The notes under the pieces are model-generated. The model was given only the letters and a program-made list of their open reading frames with translations. It did no database searches and was not told where the DNA came from. A DNA stretch of 37,777 bases from Marinifilaceae bacterium (GTDB lineage: Bacteria > Bacteroidota > Bacteroidia > Bacteroidales > Marinifilaceae), in NCBI GenBank assembly GCA_016744515.1, contig JADGEF010000021.1, positions 1 to 37,777 on the forward strand. Direction: 5' to 3'. A program made the translations under genes and the position numbers. Shown here in pieces: positions 32,361-37,777 of this stretch (its first letter is position 1; each line of letters starts with the position of its first letter).

Positions 32361-34826
32361 ATGATGGATAAAAAAAGCAATAAGTTTATTTATAGTATTG
32401 TGATGCCAACTATACTTGCTATCAGTATGTTCGTGGTGTCATTTTATGTGATTATAATTCCTTTTTTCGAGCAAAGTATGATGGATCGTAAAAAGGAGAT
32501 GCTAAGTGAACTGACCAATACGGCTTGGAGTGTTTTGGCTGAATATAAGGATGCCTACGAGAGTGGCTCATTATCCATTAAGGAGGCACAAGATGGAGCG
32601 GCGGCTCAAATTGAGAAAATGAGGTATGGTAAGGAGCAGAAGGATTATTTCTGGATTATTTCATCAAGCCCTACCATGATTATGCACCCTTACAGACCTG
32701 AACTAAATGGTAAGGACATGTCTAATTTTGAGGACAGCCATGAAAATAAACTTTTTGTGGATGCTGTTAAATTGGTAAAGGATAAAGGCTATGGTACGAT
32801 TAAATACTATTGGCAATGGAAAGACGATGCCTCTAAGGTTGTGCCTAAACTATCGTATGTAAAAGCTTTTGAAGACTGGAATTGGATTATTGGTACAGGT
32901 ATTTATCTCGATGATGTGAAACTTGAGATTAAGAATTTAAAGAAATCCTTATTTAGGGTTTCATTCATAATCGTTCTCCTGATGGTTCTTATTCTTGTAT
33001 ATATTCTTCGTCAGAGTAAGGCAATAGAAGACAAGAGAGTAAAGGCTGAGGAGCAGTTGAGGTTATCTATTCAAAAATACAAAAGCCTTGTTGATGCCTC
33101 TACAGAAGGCACCTTGATGCTGGTAAATGGCAAAGTGGTGTTTTCAAATATCAAATTCATAAGTTTACTGAAGGATGAAGATGAAGTGTTAATTGGAACT
33201 GAATTTTCGAGCTTATTTGGAAAAAGTTGGGACGAAATGCTTTCGATGATTACGAACCCTAAGAAAACGTATATCTTCGAAACAGAATTGCTGAATGCCA
33301 AAGCGGGTATGGAGAATGTGGTTATATCGGTTACTCAAATTACCCAGTCGGGACAAATTGGCTACATTCTAACTGTAAAAAATGTGACTGAGCATAAACG
33401 ACTAAGGTTAGATGCTCAGAAAATATCAGATGATATTCAGTTATCCTTGCAGTTAATGAATCAGCCGGTACACAACTTAATCAACAAGAACGTAACCTGT
33501 AGCTTAAGCGAATCGATAAGTGATGTTGCCAAAATCATGACAGATAATCGATCTAAGCTTATTTGTGTTAAGGAAAAAGAAGATATAATTGGTGTTGTTA
33601 CCGATACGGATTTAAGAAGAAGAGTATTGGCAAAAAATGAGGGGTCTGATAAACCGATCTATTCTGTAATGACTTCACCCGTAAAATCAATCAATCAGGA
33701 TGCTTTATTGTACGAGGCAATCTTGTTGTTCGAGCAAAAAGATATCACACACTTATTAGTCGAAGACAATTACGGACAAATTGTGGGTAATATCAGTAGT
33801 AAGCAATGTCTTGAAATGCAACGTAATTCATTGAGTTACCTTATTCGTGAGATTAATGCTTGCTATGTAATCAGCGACTTGAAGAAAATATACGATAAGA
33901 TTCCAATACTCGTTCAAGCTATTTTTACGAGTACCGAAAATATAAATAGTGTTTCTCGAATGATTACCTCTATTGCTGATGCAATTAATAAGAGAATAAT
34001 TGAAATGGCATTAAACGAAGTGGGCGAGTCGCCTTGTGAGTTTGCCTTTGTAGCTATGGGAAGCGAAGGTCGTGGAGAGCAAACACTAAACGCCGATCAG
34101 GATAATGCCATTGTTTTTAAAGAGGACAAAGAGGAGAATAAGGATTATTTCTTGCGTTTATCAGAAATTATAAATGAAAACCTGCATGCCATTGGTTATT
34201 CAAGATGTAAGGGCGATTTAATGGCTGGAAATCCAGAATGGTGTAATTCTATAAATGTGTGGAAAGCTTATTTCTCGAATTGGATTGATAATCCAGACAT
34301 GGCGAATGTTTTAGATAGTTCGATATTCTTCGATATGCGAGTAATCTATGGAAGCGACGAGCTTTTGACTGATTTATTTGATCATGTACATACCAGCTTA
34401 GATGGGAATGTAAGCTTCTTTAATCAACTAGCTAAAACGCTTATTAAGAAGAAACCCATTATCGAAAAGAAACATGTTGATATCAAACAGTTCTTAGTAC
34501 CTATAATTGGCTATTTAAGAATTCATGCCCTACATAATGCATTGCCAGAAACAAACAGTCTGTTGCGTTTAAATAAGCTAATGGCGTACGATGTTATTCC
34601 TGAGAAGACAGGAGAGGAGATTGAAACGATCTACAACTTTTTAATGCACCTGCGTATTAAATGGCAGCTCGATTTACTTCTTGATAACGATTCACCAAAT
34701 AATTCTATTCTACTGAAGAATCTTACTGATATAGATATGCTTACTCTTAAGAAGATTGTAAGTGAGATTTCGAACCTTCAGGACGATTTACAGAAATCCT
34801 TTAAGCTGTCGGAGTATCAGCAATAA
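32361..34826 (+). CDS. Cache-PAS-CBS-DUF294 putative nucleotidyltransferase, membrane sensor
   Basis: The 821-residue protein combines several modules. A first membrane segment (12-35) and a single Cache domain (about 40-190; YFWIISSSPTMIMHPY, DWNWIIGTGIYLDDV) are followed by a second segment (about 197-216), which puts the Cache domain in the periplasm. A PAS-like domain (about 235-350) comes next, then two CBS repeats (about 372-485; GVVTDTDLRRR and HLLVEDNYGQIVGNIS). The DUF294 nucleotidyltransferase has AMGSEGRGEQTLNADQDN at about 564-581, with the two Asp of the GlnD-type site, and the DUF294 C-terminal helices end the protein. DUF294/CBS proteins without Cache are common; the added periplasmic sensor suggests ligand-controlled nucleotide transfer. 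A strong terminator follows at 34846-34884. Confidence 0.9.
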   Translation: MMDKKSNKFIYSIVMPTILAISMFVVSFYVIIIPFFEQSMMDRKKEMLSELTNTAWSVLAEYKDAYESGSLSIKEAQDGAAAQIEKMRYGKEQKDYFWIISSSPTMIMHPYRPELNGKDMSNFEDSHENKLFVDAVKLVKDKGYGTIKYYWQWKDDASKVVPKLSYVKAFEDWNWIIGTGIYLDDVKLEIKNLKKSLFRVSFIIVLLMVLILVYILRQSKAIEDKRVKAEEQLRLSIQKYKSLVDASTEGTLMLVNGKVVFSNIKFISLLKDEDEVLIGTEFSSLFGKSWDEMLSMITNPKKTYIFETELLNAKAGMENVVISVTQITQSGQIGYILTVKNVTEHKRLRLDAQKISDDIQLSLQLMNQPVHNLINKNVTCSLSESISDVAKIMTDNRSKLICVKEKEDIIGVVTDTDLRRRVLAKNEGSDKPIYSVMTSPVKSINQDALLYEAILLFEQKDITHLLVEDNYGQIVGNISSKQCLEMQRNSLSYLIREINACYVISDLKKIYDKIPILVQAIFTSTENINSVSRMITSIADAINKRIIEMALNEVGESPCEFAFVAMGSEGRGEQTLNADQDNAIVFKEDKEENKDYFLRLSEIINENLHAIGYSRCKGDLMAGNPEWCNSINVWKAYFSNWIDNPDMANVLDSSIFFDMRVIYGSDELLTDLFDHVHTSLDGNVSFFNQLAKTLIKKKPIIEKKHVDIKQFLVPIIGYLRIHALHNALPETNSLLRLNKLMAYDVIPEKTGEEIETIYNFLMHLRIKWQLDLLLDNDSPNNSILLKNLTDIDMLTLKKIVSEISNLQDDLQKSFKLSEYQQ

Positions 34827-34845
34827 TTTAAGCTGTAGCAGATAT

Positions 34846-34884
34846 AAAAATAGCCCTACTTCATAATAAAGTAGGGCTATTTTT
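34846..34884 (+). terminator. Strong intrinsic terminator after the DUF294 gene
   Basis: AAAAATAGCCCTACTT (34846-34861) pairs perfectly with AAGTAGGGCTATTTTT (34869-34884), with a 7-nt loop and a T tail. It starts 19 bases after the stop codon. Confidence 0.9.
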
Positions 34885-34937
34885 GTGTGATATCCTCACA
34901 GGATAAACACATCCTTTTTCTTATCAATAATACTTCT

Positions 34938-35040
34938 TTGGGCAAAACCCTGCGGGTCGGGCACTCGCTCTTTGTTCGAAAAAAAACAAAGAGACGCAAG
35001 ATTTTGCGTCTCTCTCGCTTCTATCCCTTTTGCAAAAAAA
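34938..35040 (+). repeat. Dispersed intergenic repeat with AGAGACGCAA hairpin, copy 2
   Basis: This is the second copy of the repeat at 4246-4355: CCCTGCGGGTCGGG, CACTCGCT, a perfect hairpin (34990-34999 with 35004-35013, loop GATT), TCTCTCGCT and TATCCCTTTTGCAAAAA. Unlike copy 1 it is not bounded by CAGGGC inverted repeats. Confidence 0.8.
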
Positions 35041-35057
35041 AACATCACTCTGTGAGA

Positions 35058-35339
35058 AACTCCAAATTCCTAACTTATATATGCGGATCAAGAGTTTAAC
35101 TTTGATAATGTACTTTTCTGATTTCGCACCGGAGGTGCAGTTTATTTTAGCCCAATGCAACGCATTGGGATAAAAGTCGAGTACAAATATTCGCCTTGAA
35201 AAGGCAGCTTAAATTTAAATTGTCCTTTCAGGACGTAGATTCTTACTTATTCAAGACCCAATGCGTTGTATTGGGCTGAATTAAATTAGGCTTTCAGCCT
35301 GAAAAACAATTTATTTCAACTCCAAATTCCTAACTTATA
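35058..35339. repeat. Train of hairpins bounded by 22-bp direct repeats
   Basis: AACTCCAAATTCCTAACTTATA occurs at 35058-35079 and 35318-35339. Between them lie six short hairpins in about 175 bases: GCACC/GGTGC (35126-35138), CCCAATGC/GCATTGGG (within 35149-35169), GCCTT/AAGGC (35193-35205), GTCCT/AGGAC (35222-35234), CCCAATGCG/TATTGGG (35257-35277) and AGGCT/AGCCT (35288-35300). The CCCAATGC arms at 35149 and 35257 also pair with each other over 21 bases with one mismatch. No gene is present in 34885-35447. Confidence 0.65.
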
Positions 35340-35447
35340 ATTAAAAAAGAGAAGTGTGTATTTGCCCAATACTCTAAATACTTTAGGCACTCATAATTAC
35401 TTTAAGTACTTATAACTCCTGCCTAATTCATAACTTATAATTATAAA

Positions 35448-35837
35448 CTAGTTAACCTTAATAAGTTGAATGTCGAAGATTAGAACCGATCCACCAGGGA
35501 TAGAGCCAGTATCTTCAATTCCATAGCCTAAATGAGCAGGAATAAATAGAATACCTTCACCACCTTCTTTAAAAAGTTGCATGCCTTCAATCCATCCAGG
35601 AATAACTTCCGCCAGGTTAATCTCAAAACTTTGGTTTTGGTCGAAGGCTTCATCATCAGTAAAATAGCCAAAGTAGTTAATCGTAATATTCGAATCAGGG
35701 CTTGGACGCTTGCCTTCACCCTCCTTGAAAATGGAGTAGTATAAACCAGAATCTGTTTTCTGGGCATCTAGCTTATTCGCCTTTATATAAGCCTTGATAT
35801 CTTCTTCGTTCTGGTGCTTAAATCTGTATTTTTTCAT
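35448..35837 (-). CDS. FKBP-type peptidyl-prolyl cis-trans isomerase
   Basis: The 129-residue protein is a single FKBP domain (about 28-128) after a short charged helix. The family residues are visible: NITINYFGYFTDDEAFDQN, EVIPGWIEGMQLFKEGGEGILFIPAHLGYG and GSVLIFDIQLI. It speeds proline isomerisation during protein folding. It has no signal peptide, so it should be cytoplasmic unless its start is further upstream. Its start codon overlaps the stop of the PPC lipoprotein gene (ATGA, 4 bases), so the pair is translationally coupled. Confidence 0.92.
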   Translation of the reverse strand: MKKYRFKHQNEEDIKAYIKANKLDAQKTDSGLYYSIFKEGEGKRPSPDSNITINYFGYFTDDEAFDQNQSFEINLAEVIPGWIEGMQLFKEGGEGILFIPAHLGYGIEDTGSIPGGSVLIFDIQLIKVN

Positions 35838-36304
35838 TTGTTGATAACCTTTAGTTCGTAAAATGTTGTTTCAGAATCCTTAACTCGTGTAAAGATCATA
35901 TTTCGATTGTTGATAATCACAATTTCAGCTGTGGTATATATAATATTTCCATTCACCAAGTGCCCTTCAATTGTATTGCCTGTACTATCCGATACTGATA
36001 TGTGAATATGATTGTGTTTGCCTTTATCAGCAAATGTTCCTGTAAGTGAAACAATTTCGAAGTGTCCTTTTAAATGTAAGAGTTTTTTCTGATTTGCAGG
36101 TCGAATAATCAATTCTCTTAAACTCCCCACACAGGTTGAAATTGAAGCTGATTGTAATTGATTTGTTTCAACAAAAGTAGCCATTTCTTGTTTGAGATCC
36201 ATCCCTGGTTTTAATCGCAGAGCATAGACTTCTACACTATTTTGTTTACACGATACAAAGCCAATCAGAATAAGGAGAATAATATAGAAGTTTAATTTCA
36301 GCAT
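35834..36304 (-). CDS. PPC/DUF296-domain lipoprotein
   Basis: From the Met at 36304 the protein is 156 residues with a lipoprotein signal MLKLNFYIILLILIGFVSC; an upstream Met at 36328 would add eight residues but gives a poorer signal peptide. The rest is one PPC (DUF296) domain: VYALRLKPGMDLKQEM, SISTCVGSLRELIIRP, GKHNHIHISVSDS, IEGHLVNGNIIYTTAEIVI. The His-x-His-x pattern and the GHL His are the metal-binding set of this trimeric domain. PPC domains are usually cytoplasmic, in DNA-binding or metabolic proteins; an exported, lipid-anchored form is unusual. It is coupled to the FKBP gene downstream. Confidence 0.88.
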   Translation of the reverse strand: MLKLNFYIILLILIGFVSCKQNSVEVYALRLKPGMDLKQEMATFVETNQLQSASISTCVGSLRELIIRPANQKKLLHLKGHFEIVSLTGTFADKGKHNHIHISVSDSTGNTIEGHLVNGNIIYTTAEIVIINNRNMIFTRVKDSETTFYELKVINK

Positions 36305-36416
36305 AATAAGAGTTTTAATAAAATGCAAAATTAGAAAATATAAGGGCTTTTTATAATTTATTAATCAGAGTTTATTGAGTAAAATCTCTTAAGTGTTTTA
36401 TTTCATTTTATTAACG

Positions 36417-36552
36417 ACAACAGTTTGTGAGATATGAGATTTGAGACATGAGATGATTTGCAAACTGCTAATATTCAATAACATTAGAAAAACACCACAG
36501 GTCATCAAACACACTCATTATCAATACAGAACAAAATCATACCGAACCATTG
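36417..36552 (+). repeat. Dispersed intergenic repeat, copy 2
   Basis: It starts with CAGTTTGTGAGATATGAG and ends with ATACCGAACCATTG; the reverse complement aligns over its whole length with 619-755. The core at 36428-36455 reads as four 7-bp units, GAGATAT, GAGATTT, GAGACAT, GAGATGA. It fills most of the gap 36329-36701, in which I see no gene. Confidence 0.75.
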
Positions 36553-36701
36553 TAACGAAAAAGAAATGTTTATTTTAAATGCCAGTTTGAAAATAAGAAG
36601 ACAGAATAGATTAATTGATCAGAAGATTATTTAGATTTATATGGTGTAGATTAAAAGTAAAAAAAATAGCGATTTCAAATGGATATTATAAGTGAAACTA
36701 T

Positions 36702-37556
36702 ATGAGTGAAACAAGTCGAAAAAACAAACTTATTCTTGTTAGAAAAGCATCGGGTGACGATGAGCCTTTTTCAATAAACAAATTGCAAGCTTCTTTGCGA
36801 AATGCGGGGGCAGAGCAGGATACTATTTCAAAAATAGTAGATGATATAAAGCTTTGGATTTACTCGGGTGTTACTACCAAGAAGATTTATTCGTGTGCTT
36901 TTAAAATTTTGCGTCGTGAGCGTGCACATACGGCTATGCGATATCGACTAAAAGAAGCGATTTTTGCTCTTGGACCTACAGGTTATCCTTTTGAGCAGTT
37001 TATTGGTCAGTTGTTTGAAAAACAAGGGTACACTATTGAAGTTGGTGTTGTGGTCGATGGCTATTCTGTGACTCATGAAATGGATGTTATTGCCACTCAG
37101 AATCATATTCAAAATTTGGTCGAATGCAAATACCATAAAGATCAGGGTAAGCAAGTAAGTGTTCAGGTACCTCTATATGTGCGTTCAAGAGTGAATGATA
37201 TTATTCGTAAACGAGAAATAATGTTAGAGTATCAGGACTTGTCTTTTGAGGCATGGGTGGTAACTAATACGCGTTTTTCGGCTGATTCTATTGCATATGG
37301 CAAGTGTAATGGCTTACATTTGTTGGCTTGGGATTATCCACAAAATAGGGGCTTGAAGCATTTGGTCGAATCCATGAAGCTCTATCCAATCACAATTCTG
37401 CATAAGCTTACTAGAAAGGAAAAACAGGTGTTGATGAAGCAGGGAATCGTGACTTGCTCACAACTTCTGAATAACTTGTCACAAGTTAAACAACTACAAT
37501 TAAGTACGAGAAAAGAAATGGTCTTGTATGAAGAATTAAAGTCCATTTGTTATTGA
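36702..37556 (+). CDS. ATP-cone domain fused to an Mrr-like restriction endonuclease domain
   Basis: The 284-residue protein starts with an ATP-cone (about 8-95; ILVRKASGDDEPFSINKLQASLRNAGA, KKIYSCAFKIL), a nucleotide-binding regulatory module best known from ribonucleotide reductases. An Mrr-type PD-(D/E)XK nuclease domain follows: Glu98 (GYPFEQFIGQLFEKQGY), Asp128 (THEMDVIA) and Glu141-x-Lys143 (LVECKYHK). The C-terminal part (about 235-284) is a short helical domain (TRKEKQVLMKQGI, CSQLLNNL) resembling a helix-hairpin-helix DNA-binding unit. It probably cuts DNA under control of ATP/dATP level. It stands alone, after the dispersed repeat. Relation to repair or defence is not settled. Confidence 0.88.
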   Translation: MSETSRKNKLILVRKASGDDEPFSINKLQASLRNAGAEQDTISKIVDDIKLWIYSGVTTKKIYSCAFKILRRERAHTAMRYRLKEAIFALGPTGYPFEQFIGQLFEKQGYTIEVGVVVDGYSVTHEMDVIATQNHIQNLVECKYHKDQGKQVSVQVPLYVRSRVNDIIRKREIMLEYQDLSFEAWVVTNTRFSADSIAYGKCNGLHLLAWDYPQNRGLKHLVESMKLYPITILHKLTRKEKQVLMKQGIVTCSQLLNNLSQVKQLQLSTRKEMVLYEELKSICY

Positions 37557-37610
37557 ATTATTCGTGATAAAAATGCTAAGAAGGTTTAAAATTGTTTGGT
37601 GTTTTCTTTT

Positions 37611-37777
37611 GTGATTCAAAAATTTAATGGAGAATTAATTGTACATATAAAGAAGTCAAAGATAGCCTTCAACCTTAAAATTTACAACACAAAAGACGTT
37701 CAGGTAATTGCTAACAATGCCTCTATGGTAAAATCATCTTTAGCAGATGGTCATGGACTTGATGCAGTAAGAGAAAT
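37611..37777 (+). CDS. Partial open frame cut by window end
   Basis: From a GTG at 37611 a frame stays open for 55 codons to the window edge: VIQKFNGELIVHIKKSK, FNLKIYNTKDVQVIANN, MVKSSLADGHGLDAVRE. An in-frame stop lies about 20 bases upstream. The composition looks protein-like but I recognise no family, and the start is uncertain (a TTG at about 37596 is another choice). Confidence 0.35.
   Translation, partial: MIQKFNGELIVHIKKSKIAFNLKIYNTKDVQVIANNASMVKSSLADGHGLDAVRE

Noticed and set aside
1..37777. CRISPR array, tRNA, rRNA or prophage
   Set aside because: No regularly spaced repeats with unique spacers, no cloverleaf or rRNA signature and no phage structural genes were seen; the repeat families found are few-copy and dispersed.

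Overview
The window is AT-rich DNA from a Bacteroidota chromosome, most likely a marine or anaerobic Marinilabiliales/Marinifilaceae-type organism. This is inferred from two TonB-dependent receptors with N-terminal carboxypeptidase-like domains, a DUF4374 lipoprotein, a DUF4469 remnant, promoter elements of the Bacteroidota TTTG/TA type and weak use of Shine-Dalgarno sequences. The species cannot be fixed from the sequence alone. No rRNA, tRNA, CRISPR array or intact transposase was seen.

Layout. 1-4730 is gene-poor and repeat-rich. It holds an S15/CocE-type peptidase, a small PspC-like gene that looks frameshifted and a DUF805 membrane protein. Between them lie a family of GGCTGCC/GGCAGCC terminator hairpins, a 272-bp MITE with 18-bp inverted repeats and a perfect 10-bp target duplication, and a second nested MITE-like element. 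4731-7220 has a probable PD-(D/E)XK nuclease, an unrecognised 438-residue protein and a small ORF fragment. 7273-12075 is a probable siderophore-uptake unit: a PchR-like AraC regulator divergent from a TonB-dependent receptor and a DUF4374 lipoprotein. 12076-13030 is gene-free apart from a DUF4469 remnant.

13031-31473 is the main accessory region. A TetR regulator is followed by a small membrane protein missed by length cut-offs, two YbtPQ/IrtAB-like ABC half-transporters, a CDF metal transporter, a methyltransferase-like protein, a tandem GNAT, a His-rich membrane protein and a second TonB-dependent receptor. Then come an MMPL/HAE3 RND transporter, an isoprenylcysteine-methyltransferase-like protein, an ArsP_2-type heavy-metal permease, an acyl-ACP thioesterase, a LolA-like protein and an outer-membrane barrel. 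Three copies of an operator-like sequence, GAAC-R-CTGTTCTTTATTR, lie before tetR, before the small protein and before the RND gene. At the last two the palindrome sits exactly between the TTTG and TATTG promoter boxes with the same 22-nt spacer. This suggests one TetR regulon joining inner-membrane transport, metal handling and outer-membrane lipid or envelope export. Two decayed flavodoxin gene starts flank the thioesterase.

31503-37777 holds a Y1-transposase remnant, a metallophosphoesterase, a Cache-PAS-CBS-DUF294 sensor protein, a repeat-rich stretch with a train of hairpins, a translationally coupled pair (PPC/DUF296 lipoprotein and FKBP isomerase), an ATP-cone/Mrr-nuclease fusion and an open frame cut by the window edge. 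A roughly 135-bp dispersed repeat built around 7-bp units occurs three times (619-755, 28014-28142, 36417-36552).
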